NCBI GenBank assembly: GCA_002309675.1
Contig: DBXX01000075.1
Location: 1 to 32,204, forward strand
Reading direction: 5' to 3'
Origin: Lachnospiraceae bacterium UBA1201
Lineage (GTDB): Bacteria > Bacillota > Clostridia > Lachnospirales > Lachnospiraceae
Length of the DNA stretch: 32,204 nucleotides
Each line of letters starts with the position of its first letter. The first letter of the stretch is position 1. Shown here piece after piece: positions 15,973 through 25,020 of this stretch. The notes under the pieces are model-generated. The model ran no database searches. It was not told where the DNA came from and was given only the letters and a program-made list of their open reading frames with translations. Made by a program: the position numbers and the translations under genes.

Positions 15973-18900
15973 TTATTTCTTCACGGTCAATGTAGCGGGA
16001 TTGGATTCCGAGCACATTCCGTTTGAATCCGATACAAGGCAACGGAACTGCCAGCCGTTTAAGCCTGCGGTCGCATTGACCGACAGGGTCGCTGTCTTCG
16101 CGCCGGGCTGTCCCGAATTCGTCCATGTAGAGGAGGAATTCTTGCGGGACTGCCACTGATACGTAAGAGGAGCTTTGCCGGTCGCCGTCACTGTAAATTT
16201 CGCTGTCGTATTCGCAGCGACGCTCAGGTTCGACGGCTGTTTCGTGACCTTCGGAAGAACCGACAACGTTGCCTCGCGGGATACAGCAGTCTTTCCGTTA
16301 GCATCCGTTACAACGCAACGGAACTGCCATCCATGCAAGCCGGCAGTAGCTGTCACAGACAGAGTCGCTGTCTTAGCTCCGGGCTGGCTCGAATTCGCCC
16401 AGGTTCCCGAGTAGCCCTTGCGGGACTGCCACTGATACGTAAGCGTGCCTTTTCCTGCCGCCGTCACCGTAAATTTCGCCGTATCGCCGACCTTGACCGT
16501 CTGGTTCGCAGGTTGCGCTACAATATTCGCCTTCGTCGAAAGGATCGCTATATTCGAAGGCGTCATCATATTGTTGGCATCGGTCACGATACACTGGAAC
16601 TGCCAGCCATTCAGTCCCTCCGTTGCTGACACCGACAGGGTAGCTGTCTTAGCTCCGGGCTGTCCCGAATTCGTCCATACTGCGTCTGCATTCTTGCGGG
16701 ACTGCCACTGATATTTCAAGGGGCCTTTGCCGGTCGCCGCCACGGTAAATTTGGCTGTGGTTCCCGGCGCGGCAAAAACATTCTTGGGCTGCTGTGTGAT
16801 CTTCGGATTGATGTATAAAAAAGCTGTATTGGAGATGACCTGCTGTCCGTTGGCATCCTTTATGATACACCGGAACTGCCAGCCATGCAGCCCGTTTTGA
16901 GGCGCTACGGAAAGCGTTGCCGTTTTGGCACCACTCTGGCCGGAATTCGTCCAGGTAGATTCATAGTTCTTACGAGACTGCCACTGATAGGTAAAGGGCG
17001 CTTTTCCGGTTACCGCCACCGTAAATTTCGCCGTATCACCGGCCTTGATCCAGAGGGATTCCGGTTGCTTCGTGATCTTGGGTTCTACGTTCAATGTAGC
17101 CCCATAGGAATAAATGGTCGAAATGTTCGATCCGGATACAACACAGCGGAACTCCCATCCGTTCAATCCCGCGCTCGCATTGACCGCCAAGGTCGCGGTT
17201 TTCGCCCCGGGCTGGCTGGAGTTCGTCCATTCGCTCGATCCGGGCTTACGGGACTGCCACTGATAAGTCAGTGAAGCGATATATCCGCTGTATTGAGAAG
17301 CTACAGAGAAATATGCGGTTTCTCCGACCTTAACGGTTGTATCCTTCGGGTTCGTGAACACCACGATATTACTGGTCGGCGAAGTAGCCGTACGTCCGAA
17401 TTTATCCGTAACGACTACATAATACTGAGCGCCGTCATCCTTCGTATACGGCATCAATGAATAGCTACATCCGTTCGTCGACACATTCACCCCGGAGGTA
17501 AACTCCAGTTCATAGGCATTCGAACCCGAAAGCGGACGCTTGAACCACCACTTAAACTCCAGGCCTTTTCCTTTGGATCCGACCTTCAGGAAAATCTGTG
17601 ACCGTCCGGAAAATGCTGCATGAACCTTAGCCGGATCGGTAAACTCCGGTTTTGCAGCACAGGTGATCGAGCCCGAATTAGGTGCCGAATCAAACGGGGT
17701 CGTCTGCTGATTGGGATAAAAATACTGAGCAATCACTTTATAATTATAGGTTGCCCCGGGTTCACAATTCGGCAAAACATACGATGTCGAATTCGCAAGT
17801 CCGCTCTTCCACTCGGTGTCTGAAGATTTCTTATACTGGATCAGATATCGATAAGCTCCTGAAACAGCAGGCCAGGATAACTTCGGCATACCGTCTGAAG
17901 AATCGTCTTTCGTGATCGGCGCAGGCGCGGCCAATGTGCATCGGATCGATTTTTCAACGGAATAAGCCGAATTATAGACCGAGCTCCTCGATAACGCCTT
18001 AATGCGATAATAGTAGACCTTGCCGACCTCGACCTGGCCACTTGTATCCAAATAAGTTTGCGTTGATGCAGTATTTGCCGTGACCGCAGTTACGTATTGC
18101 AATTCGGACGAACCGTCTTCTCTTCTGTAGATCTCATACTCGGTCGCACCCTCCACGGCTTTCCAGGTAACCTTCGGAAGACCGGTTTCATTGTCACGAT
18201 TACCCATGGAAATTACCGGTCTGGGAAGGGCGCAATTCACATGCACGATATTGGATGTTTCTGTCCGGTCAGCCAGAACTGCCCGAACCCGATAATAGTA
18301 AGTGTTTTCGGCTTTGGCATTCGGATCCGAATATTCGGTTGCTCCGGATCCCAAGGTCGCGACTTTGCTCCAGCTGGCTTCAGAACTCAGATTTGAGTTC
18401 TCCGGGCAACGATAAACTTCATACGACTTGGCGCCGGGATAGGAAGCCCAAGTTAAACTAGGTATGCCTGTATCGGCGTTTGGCTGTGTCGAGATCTTAA
18501 ACGGGCCAACCACATTTGCGTTGCTTAAGTCGACCTTTATCGCAGGACGGATACCTGTCTGCGTTGATGTAATCACGCTGAAATATGCCGAATTCGAAGA
18601 ACTCTTGATACTCTGATCCTGCATATAATATACATTGGTATTGTCAGTCATCGTGGCCAGATACCAAGGCGTACCTGTGCCTGCGCCTCTTTTACTCATG
18701 CCCTGGGATTCCGCGTAATCCGTATTATCCGAAGATGTGATACGCGACTTATAACTGTTTACTGCAGACTGAGGCAACAGGAATACATAGTCGATCGCAT
18801 TTCTGGAAGCACTTCCGTCAAGAACGGATACGCTATACGTGCTTAACGCCGTCTTCTCGGATGTCGAAAATGCCGTATTCAGGAAATTCGCTCTTCCATA

Positions 18901-19542
18901 GTCCGGATCAAAATTCGAATCGGCGTTCAGCCAGTGTCTTACCGTCGAATAGTAATAATTCGATGCAGACGCGTTTTCGCCTCCTTCGACCGCGCTCATG
19001 GCTTTACCGTTCACAAGCTTATAGTACGCATTGAACGGCTGCGCATCCAAAACCTTCTCTGACAGCAGAATGCCTTTGTTCTTATCCAGAACGATCCAGC
19101 GGATCGGCTGATATTCAAAATAGTAGACAGTATCCTTGGCATAACCGTTGATCTGCTGCTTATACTCACTGTCCGGAATCTTTAAAACATCGATGGGGCG
19201 GTATTTCCGTATCTTCACCGCGCGGTACTTCTTACCGTTGTAGGTAAAGTCCGCAAAAAACATCATGCTCAGCTGCGGGTCCGTATCCTGCTTCGTCGGA
19301 TATACCGAACTTGTAGAAGACGTGTTTTTCGAATAGTACGGATAGAAATAAAACGATAATCCCTCATCATCCAGTTTTTTGATCAGCGCGCTGTCTGTCA
19401 CCAGCGACTGCGGATAGCTGCCGAACGTGACAATGTCTCCGTCTTTAATGTCACTGGCACTCGCAGCAAAAACCTTCTGGCCTCCCGCAAATGAAGCAGC
19501 ACACAAAACCGCGATCAAAAGCGTTGCGATCCATTTCTTCAT
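15973..19542 (-). CDS. Large secreted DUF6273-FN3-Ig repeat protein (paralogue 2)
   Basis: 1189 residues. Start at 19542 with AAGGAGAG upstream. Signal peptide 1-26. Residues about 30-350 are a DUF6273 domain: VTFGSYPQ, PIRWIVLDKNKGILLSEK, RHWLN, FLNTAFS, VFLLPQS and GIRPAIKVDLS. Three fibronectin-III-like domains follow (about 355-640; repeated YYYRVRA/YYYRIKA strands). Next come one diverged Ig-like domain (about 640-735, VVVTDKFGRTATS) and five standard Ig repeats up to the C-terminal ATLTVKK. It has the same layout as the gene upstream, so the pair arose by tandem duplication. No LPXTG or SLH. The 59-base gap to the upstream gene has no terminator, which suggests a shared transcript starting at or before the response regulator. 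DUF6273 has no established activity that I can state. Confidence 0.9.
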   Translation of the reverse strand: MKKWIATLLIAVLCAASFAGGQKVFAASASDIKDGDIVTFGSYPQSLVTDSALIKKLDDEGLSFYFYPYYSKNTSSTSSVYPTKQDTDPQLSMMFFADFTYNGKKYRAVKIRKYRPIDVLKIPDSEYKQQINGYAKDTVYYFEYQPIRWIVLDKNKGILLSEKVLDAQPFNAYYKLVNGKAMSAVEGGENASASNYYYSTVRHWLNADSNFDPDYGRANFLNTAFSTSEKTALSTYSVSVLDGSASRNAIDYVFLLPQSAVNSYKSRITSSDNTDYAESQGMSKRGAGTGTPWYLATMTDNTNVYYMQDQSIKSSSNSAYFSVITSTQTGIRPAIKVDLSNANVVGPFKISTQPNADTGIPSLTWASYPGAKSYEVYRCPENSNLSSEASWSKVATLGSGATEYSDPNAKAENTYYYRVRAVLADRTETSNIVHVNCALPRPVISMGNRDNETGLPKVTWKAVEGATEYEIYRREDGSSELQYVTAVTANTASTQTYLDTSGQVEVGKVYYYRIKALSRSSVYNSAYSVEKSIRCTLAAPAPITKDDSSDGMPKLSWPAVSGAYRYLIQYKKSSDTEWKSGLANSTSYVLPNCEPGATYNYKVIAQYFYPNQQTTPFDSAPNSGSITCAAKPEFTDPAKVHAAFSGRSQIFLKVGSKGKGLEFKWWFKRPLSGSNAYELEFTSGVNVSTNGCSYSLMPYTKDDGAQYYVVVTDKFGRTATSPTSNIVVFTNPKDTTVKVGETAYFSVASQYSGYIASLTYQWQSRKPGSSEWTNSSQPGAKTATLAVNASAGLNGWEFRCVVSGSNISTIYSYGATLNVEPKITKQPESLWIKAGDTAKFTVAVTGKAPFTYQWQSRKNYESTWTNSGQSGAKTATLSVAPQNGLHGWQFRCIIKDANGQQVISNTAFLYINPKITQQPKNVFAAPGTTAKFTVAATGKGPLKYQWQSRKNADAVWTNSGQPGAKTATLSVSATEGLNGWQFQCIVTDANNMMTPSNIAILSTKANIVAQPANQTVKVGDTAKFTVTAAGKGTLTYQWQSRKGYSGTWANSSQPGAKTATLSVTATAGLHGWQFRCVVTDANGKTAVSREATLSVLPKVTKQPSNLSVAANTTAKFTVTATGKAPLTYQWQSRKNSSSTWTNSGQPGAKTATLSVNATAGLNGWQFRCLVSDSNGMCSESNPATLTVKK
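16039..16082. repeat. 44-bp exact match to 14073-14116
   Basis: Second copy of the identical segment, located in the C-terminal Ig repeat of the DUF6273 paralogue 2 gene, about 2 kb from its partner. Confidence 0.8.
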
Positions 19543-19601
19543 GCTCTCTCTCCTTCTTCCTCTTCGTAATAGTCTACAGGACTATATACTTGATCCCCAT
19601 A

Positions 19602-22600
19602 TCATTTTACGGTCAAAGTAGCTTCTTTCGAAGGCAATTTCTTTCCGTTTCCATCGGTCACGATGCAACGGAATTGGTAACCGTTCAAACCTGCAGTCGC
19701 CGTCACATCCAATGTTGCGGTCTTCGCTCCGGGAAGAGCCGAATTCGTCCATTCGCTCGAGGAATTCTTACGGGACTGCCACTGATAACTGAGCGATGCC
19801 TTACCATACGCTTCAATCGTCAGTTGCACTTTGCTGCCTTTTGACGTCGTCGTGTTCTTAGGCTGTGTGCGGATGCTCAGCTGTGTATACAACGTAGCCA
19901 CTCCTGAGCCCCAGGACATTCCGTTTCCGTCGGTCACCACGCAGCGGAACTGCCAGCCGTTCAGGCCGTTGGTCGCCGCCACCGACAGGGTTGCGGTCTT
20001 CGCTCCCTGCTGACCGGAGTTCGTCCATGCACTCGATGCGTCCTTGCGGGACTGCCACTGGTAACTGAGCGATGCCTTACCGGTCGCTGCTACCGTAAAC
20101 TTCGCTGTGCTTCCCGCTGCTGCGTATACACTCTTCGGATTGGTCGTGAACTTCGGCACCACCGACAATTTCGCAGCATTAGAGGCCTTTTGCTTTCCGT
20201 TGCCATCCGTAACAACACAACGGAACTCCCAACCATGAAGGCCCGCACTCGTCTTCACCTTCAGGGTCGCCGTCTTCGCTCCCTGCTGGCCGGAATTCGA
20301 CCACGCACTTGAGGAATCCTTTCTGGACTGCCACTGATAGCTAAGCGATGCTTTACCGGCTGCCGCTACTGTAAACTCTGCAATATCTCCTACCGGAACC
20401 TTAGCATTCTTCGGCTGCGTCGTGATCTTCGGTACCACGGTCAATGTCATCGGCTCAGAAGTTGCCTGATGTCCGTTCTTATCCTTTACTACGCACCGGA
20501 ATTGCCAACCATGAAGTCCCGCACTCGTCGTAACTTTCAGAGTCGCCGTCTTCGCTCCAGGTTGACCGGAATTCGACCACGCACTCGACGAATCCTTTCT
20601 GGATTGCCACTGATAGGACGAAACCAGATCGGGAACGCATGTGGTTACGGTGATTTCTGCCACATCGCCGACAGATACCGTCTTGTTTTTCGGCTGCGAA
20701 AGGATCGCAATGGAGTATGTATTGCACCATGTCTTTCTCCCAAACTGATCGGTCAAACGAACATAATACGTAGCTCCATCATCAAGTTTATCCGGTTTGT
20801 AACTCCACTCTCCGTTCGTACAGGAATGCTCTTTTACATACCCGACATCCTCATATCCGGCGCGCTCGACTAACCAGTCATAGGTCACTCCTATTCCGCT
20901 TGCAATCACCTTAAGAATTACTTCGGATCCGCCTTCAAATGCTACAACATTCTGCGGCCATGTAATAAAATTGGGCACGCCGGCACTGGTGCAAGATCCG
21001 GTCGCAGGCGCGGAATCAAAAGTCTTATCCGTTTCAGAAAGGGCGGCATAGACACGATATTGATAGGTCATGCCCGGCTCGGTATATGGGATCACGTAAT
21101 ACGAATTCTTCGTATAGGCCTCAGACCACGTGGACGTACCGATCAGTCTGTACATGATCCGATAGCCTTTCGCACCGCTGACAGAATTCCAAGAGAGTTT
21201 CGGACTTCCATACTCGTTATCCGATTTTTTAATCGATGTCACCTTCGCGGGTACACACTTCACATACCTTGCGATCGAAAAATCGGAATTATAGATCGAG
21301 TTTTTGGTAGATTTAGCCCGTACCTCGTATCCATATTCTCTTCCTGTGACTGCTGTACTATCTTCATATCTGAAGTAATCATCCTCAAAGACCGAATTAT
21401 AACTGACAAAAGGATCCCACGTACCATCGTAACACCTCCAAATGGTGTATTCATCCGCATACGACACCCGACCGACTTGAATATAGGGCTTACCGGAATC
21501 CTCATCGGAGTTGACCAAAATGATCGGCACCGGAAGCTTATAATCAAATCTCACAGGAGCAGATAACAGGTCCCCTTTTGATGTCTTAACTCTGAGACGA
21601 TAGTGATAACTGTTCTCCGGAAGGGTCCCCGTGTCCGAGTAGGTCAATGTAGAAGAACTGAGTTCTTTTTGAGCATACCAGCCACCCAACTGATCCGGAT
21701 CCGTACTCTGATTGCACTCGATCACATACTTTTGGGCACCGGGATAGGCATCCCAACGCATCATAGGGTGATCATCGTCTACCTGTGCATCCAGCACGAG
21801 TTTAGGATATGCGACCACAGCACTACTGCTTAAGTCAACTTTGATCGCAGGACGCACACCGATAATGGTCATTCCCACGAAATGAGGATCTCCATAAGGA
21901 AGGTCAGAACCCCTGTACACATAATATGCCTCCGTGGAACTAGCGGTACTGCTATCAGATAACCACCACGATTCCTTTGCTGAACATCCCTGTGCCTCCG
22001 AATAATCCGTAGGAACGGATGGAACGTTTACCGGATTATCTGCAAATCTTCTGTAGTTCTCCAATTCACTCTTACTGAGCAGGAACACTGCTTCGGAAGT
22101 GGTTTTCCGGATAGTCCCGTCCGTAAACGTCATTTGTCTCGTTCTTAAATCTCTCCTCTCAGAAGAAGAGAAGGCCGTTCTTATAAAATTGAAATCATAA
22201 TAATCCGTGTAATTATCACTGATTCCGTTCAGCCAATGCCGTAACGTGGAGTAGTAATAATGTGAGGGTTTTGCATCTGAATTAAGATTGTTCGTTAGTT
22301 TGTTGTTTGCACTGGTGTATGTAGCATTGAACGGCTGTGAATCCAGCTCCTTCTCAGAAATCAGGATACCGTTCCCCTTACTCAGGACCAGCCACCGGAT
22401 CGGATCATACGAGAAATAGTAAACATAATTCGTAGTATATCCGTAATCATCCTGCCTACTGTGTTGCGCATCTCCCGGTTCCATGTCGACCGTTTGGGTA
22501 GGACGATATTTCAATATCCGAACCGCACGGTACTTTTGGTTTCCATAGTAAAAATCCGCATACTCCATCAGGGAATAATTCAGATTAGCCACTTGAGAAC

Positions 22601-22838
22601 TTTTCGGACTCGTATTCTTCGAATAATAGGGGTATTTTTCCCATGTTTTGGACACCTGATCCAATTCGTCGATCAAGTCATTATCTCTCACCAAAGTCTG
22701 CGGGTAGCTTCCAAAGGTCACTACATCTCCGTCTTCGAGATAATCTGTGTTTGCCGCATAAACCTTCTGTCCTCCGACATACTGCAGCAATAACAGCATA
22801 AATACCAGCGTCACGCTTAATAACCTGAATTTCTTCAT
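19602..22838 (-). CDS. Large secreted DUF6273-FN3-Ig repeat protein (paralogue 1)
   Basis: 1078 residues from the ATG at 22838 (MKKFRLLSV), which aligns with the start of its paralogue. An in-frame ATG at 22874 would put a charged tail before the signal peptide and is less likely. The ribosome site is weak (GAGGAAAGAG). Signal peptide to about residue 28 (KVYAAN). DUF6273 covers about 30-360 (FGSYPQ, PIRWLVLSKGNGILISEK, RHWLN, FIRTAFSSSE, VFLLSKSE, GVRPAIKVDLS). FN3-like domains lie at about 365-650, one diverged Ig-like domain after that (VRLTDQFGRKTW), then four standard repeats ending ATLTVK. Repeats 2 and 3 use SGQQG instead of SGQSG/SGQPG. It lies 54 bases after the response-regulator stop with no terminator between, so it is a good candidate for coexpression with that regulator. 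Confidence 0.9.
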   Translation of the reverse strand: MKKFRLLSVTLVFMLLLLQYVGGQKVYAANTDYLEDGDVVTFGSYPQTLVRDNDLIDELDQVSKTWEKYPYYSKNTSPKSSQVANLNYSLMEYADFYYGNQKYRAVRILKYRPTQTVDMEPGDAQHSRQDDYGYTTNYVYYFSYDPIRWLVLSKGNGILISEKELDSQPFNATYTSANNKLTNNLNSDAKPSHYYYSTLRHWLNGISDNYTDYYDFNFIRTAFSSSERRDLRTRQMTFTDGTIRKTTSEAVFLLSKSELENYRRFADNPVNVPSVPTDYSEAQGCSAKESWWLSDSSTASSTEAYYVYRGSDLPYGDPHFVGMTIIGVRPAIKVDLSSSAVVAYPKLVLDAQVDDDHPMMRWDAYPGAQKYVIECNQSTDPDQLGGWYAQKELSSSTLTYSDTGTLPENSYHYRLRVKTSKGDLLSAPVRFDYKLPVPIILVNSDEDSGKPYIQVGRVSYADEYTIWRCYDGTWDPFVSYNSVFEDDYFRYEDSTAVTGREYGYEVRAKSTKNSIYNSDFSIARYVKCVPAKVTSIKKSDNEYGSPKLSWNSVSGAKGYRIMYRLIGTSTWSEAYTKNSYYVIPYTEPGMTYQYRVYAALSETDKTFDSAPATGSCTSAGVPNFITWPQNVVAFEGGSEVILKVIASGIGVTYDWLVERAGYEDVGYVKEHSCTNGEWSYKPDKLDDGATYYVRLTDQFGRKTWCNTYSIAILSQPKNKTVSVGDVAEITVTTCVPDLVSSYQWQSRKDSSSAWSNSGQPGAKTATLKVTTSAGLHGWQFRCVVKDKNGHQATSEPMTLTVVPKITTQPKNAKVPVGDIAEFTVAAAGKASLSYQWQSRKDSSSAWSNSGQQGAKTATLKVKTSAGLHGWEFRCVVTDGNGKQKASNAAKLSVVPKFTTNPKSVYAAAGSTAKFTVAATGKASLSYQWQSRKDASSAWTNSGQQGAKTATLSVAATNGLNGWQFRCVVTDGNGMSWGSGVATLYTQLSIRTQPKNTTTSKGSKVQLTIEAYGKASLSYQWQSRKNSSSEWTNSALPGAKTATLDVTATAGLNGYQFRCIVTDGNGKKLPSKEATLTVK

Positions 22839-22892
22839 AACACTTTCTCTTTCCTCTAATTCTGTATCATACATCCATAAACTGTATGCCTG

Positions 22893-23543
22893 TTAATCTC
22901 TTCCGGTACGATCCAGATCACTGACCACCAGGCCCAGGGATTTCGCGTTCATTGCCAGTTCCAGCCGGCTTACGAACCCTGTTTTCTCCATGATGTTTTG
23001 TAAATGCCTCTTCACGGTATTTACCGATATATTCAACTTCTCCGCGATCTCTTCATTCGTGAGGCTTCCGGTCAATTCACGAAGAACCTCCAGTTCGCGG
23101 TCCGTCAGATCCGCCCGTGTGATCTTCCCGAAAGGCACCTTCGGCTGATCCCCCGGATAGACGCGTTCGCCGTTCATGGTCCGGTCCATGATCTCCTGGA
23201 TTCCATGCTCATCGTACTCTTTGTACCAGAAGCTTTCGACTCCGATCTTTCGGGCCTTATCCTCCCAACTGGTCTCCGATGCGGAGGTCGTGAGGATGAT
23301 CTTTACCTTCGGATGTCTCTCTTTTATCATTTGGGCAGCCGTGATCCCGTCGATTCCTTCCTGCATCATCACGTCCAGGATCAGAAGATCCGCTTCGTTC
23401 TCATCGAGGAATTCGACAGCCTCTCCTGCCGTCCGAAGTCCGGCGACCAGTTCATAGCCAACAGCGGCGCGGACATACATTTCAAAAAAGCCACGGGAGA
23501 TGTTTTGGTCATCCGCGATGACGACTCTCGTTTTATTATTCAA
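22893..23543 (-). CDS. NarL/LuxR-family response regulator
   Basis: 216 residues. The receiver domain (about 5-125) has the acidic pair Asp11-Asp12, phospho-acceptor Asp57 in LLILDVMM, switch residues Thr85/Thr86 in ILTTSAS and Lys108 in FWYKEYD. A LuxR-type helix-turn-helix covers about 145-208 (LTDRELEVLRELTGSLTNEEIAEKLNISVNTVKRHLQNI). The start is TTG at 23543 with AAAGGAG ten bases upstream; GTG nearby is out of frame. It follows the histidine-kinase gene but is separated by a terminator hairpin, and it probably has its own promoter inside that hairpin. The downstream gene is a DUF6273-Ig surface protein. Likely targets are the surface-protein promoters here, though that is only inferred from position. 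Confidence 0.95.
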   Translation of the reverse strand: MNNKTRVVIADDQNISRGFFEMYVRAAVGYELVAGLRTAGEAVEFLDENEADLLILDVMMQEGIDGITAAQMIKERHPKVKIILTTSASETSWEDKARKIGVESFWYKEYDEHGIQEIMDRTMNGERVYPGDQPKVPFGKITRADLTDRELEVLRELTGSLTNEEIAEKLNISVNTVKRHLQNIMEKTGFVSRLELAMNAKSLGLVVSDLDRTGRD

Positions 23544-23594
23544 ACTTCACCGGCTCCTTTCTGTAAGTATTCATTTTCGGTCTTCGAAGGGCAT

Positions 23595-23646
23595 AAAAAC
23601 CCTCCCTCAGCCATACAAGATTAGTATAACTGCAGGGAGGGTTTTT
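23595..23646 (-). terminator. Terminator between histidine kinase and response regulator genes
   Basis: A perfect 13-bp stem, AAAAACCCTCCCT (23595-23607) with its complement at 23634-23646, encloses a 26-base loop. The minus-strand transcript ends in TTTTT after the GC stem, and the symmetry would also stop plus-strand transcription. It begins 25 bases after the kinase stop. Confidence 0.8.
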
Positions 23647-23651
23647 GTATA
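23623..23651 (-). promoter_or_regulatory. Candidate response-regulator promoter straddling the terminator stem
   Basis: -35 TATACA (23646-23651, four of six consensus) and -10 TATACT (23623-23628) have a 17-base spacer. The -10 lies in the hairpin loop, so transcripts would start beyond the first arm and could not form the terminator. Confidence 0.4.
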
Positions 23652-23670
23652 TCACCTGATTGTACCATTT

Positions 23671-25020
23671 TTACAGCTCATCAAAACCTTCGGGGACGAT
23701 CCCGCTTGAAACGACCAATGTCAGCACGAAGGCCGGGCTGCTTTCGACATGCATGATGCCGCCCATGTCCTCGGTTTTTCGCCGCAAGGATAAGAGTCCG
23801 CCGCTCTCGGCGATGCTTCCTTTCGGCGGCTTTCCGTTGTTCGTGAGGGTGATCAAAACTCCTTCATCTCCCTCGGCGATATCCACAGTGACACAGTCAC
23901 CTTCCGCGTGTTTCACGGTATTTGCCGCACATTCCGTAATGGCCTGCGCCAGTAACCCTCGGATGTACGCCTCCGTCGGCACGCGGCCTTTCATGTGAAT
24001 GGTAACGCCGATGCTTCCCGCCATGGCGATCGCCTCAGACAGCTCATCCATGGAGCCGGGAGCCTTCTCGCGGGGTCCCACGTCCTCACCCAGGAGGAAG
24101 CGGTTCATTTGCCGCGTGACCATGTAGACCAGGTTCGCGTCCGTCTTCTCGGGATGCTCCAGATAATGCCGTCCCATGAGGAGCACCTGGCCCAGCTGGT
24201 TGTGCAATGTGGCGCGCGCCCGCTGCTGTTCCTCTTCTACGAACATGTCGCCGGACAGTTCGGAGACTGCTTTCATACGCCTCTGGATATCCTGCAGACG
24301 CACGTTTTTCTTCTTCAGTTCCTCGATGATGCGATACCGTTCGGTAACGTCCCGGGCCGTGATCTGCCGGTAGGTCCGGGCGAACGACTTCAAATTCCGG
24401 TATTTCAGATTATGCGCCATCAGAAGTTCGCTCTCGAAGATCCACGCGTGATCATCGGGAGTACGCAAGAGGATCCTTCCGTAACGGCTCTCCTGTTTTT
24501 CCTCCAAATACGACCAGAAACGATTGGTATCGGTCAGCAGTTCTCCGGTCAATGTGCGGCACAATGCGTCCATCTTCAGGTTCGAGAGACGAACCAAACC
24601 GCTTTCATCGCTGACGGCTATGCCTTCGGGCAGCATATTCAATGTTTGTCGGATGGCATCTTCCGTTAGGAAGTGTTTCCGGCAATTCATGTGATGCACT
24701 TCCAGAATGATGAAGAGGATCGCTGTAAGGACTTCCATCCCCGCATAGAGAAGCCAGGGCTGTCGGAATAAAAACAGATCCACCGCCTTATAATCGGATT
24801 TCCCTATACCGTTATCGAAATACATAGCGCAGTCCATCAGCACTACCAGCACCGCGATCGACATTAGCGCATTGACGCCCGCAATAAAACGCATCGTTTT
24901 GCCATGGATCGTCTGCAGGGATTGCGGGATCGTCCACAGCGCCCCCGCCACCAGCAAGAGGGAAATGATGCACAGCACGTACCAGAGTCCGGTTCCGGAC
25001 AATGTCTCGAGTTTCATCAT
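23671..25020 (-). CDS. Membrane sensor histidine kinase (HisKA_3-like, HATPase)
   Basis: 449 residues. Three hydrophobic segments (about 11-32, 44-64 and 88-108) are followed by a PAS-like region (about 120-225, MLPEGIAVSDESGLVRLSN). A helical dimerisation part follows with His273 in RARATLHNQLGQVL, the expected phosphorylation site of the NarX/HPK7 type. The ATPase domain has the N box ECAANTVKHA (Asn367), a G1-like TNNGKPP and G2-like ESGGLLSLRRKTEDMGG. Asn replaces the usual Asp of G1. The ATG at 25020 overlaps the stop of the upstream receptor gene (ATGATGA), so the two proteins are translationally coupled and likely work together. The cognate partner is the response regulator immediately downstream. 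Confidence 0.92.
   Translation of the reverse strand: MMKLETLSGTGLWYVLCIISLLLVAGALWTIPQSLQTIHGKTMRFIAGVNALMSIAVLVVLMDCAMYFDNGIGKSDYKAVDLFLFRQPWLLYAGMEVLTAILFIILEVHHMNCRKHFLTEDAIRQTLNMLPEGIAVSDESGLVRLSNLKMDALCRTLTGELLTDTNRFWSYLEEKQESRYGRILLRTPDDHAWIFESELLMAHNLKYRNLKSFARTYRQITARDVTERYRIIEELKKKNVRLQDIQRRMKAVSELSGDMFVEEEQQRARATLHNQLGQVLLMGRHYLEHPEKTDANLVYMVTRQMNRFLLGEDVGPREKAPGSMDELSEAIAMAGSIGVTIHMKGRVPTEAYIRGLLAQAITECAANTVKHAEGDCVTVDIAEGDEGVLITLTNNGKPPKGSIAESGGLLSLRRKTEDMGGIMHVESSPAFVLTLVVSSGIVPEGFDEL

Noticed and set aside
19569..19585. Small inverted repeat ATAGTC/GACTAT between the two DUF6273 genes
   Set aside because: A 6-bp AT-rich stem without T tract is too weak to call a terminator or operator.
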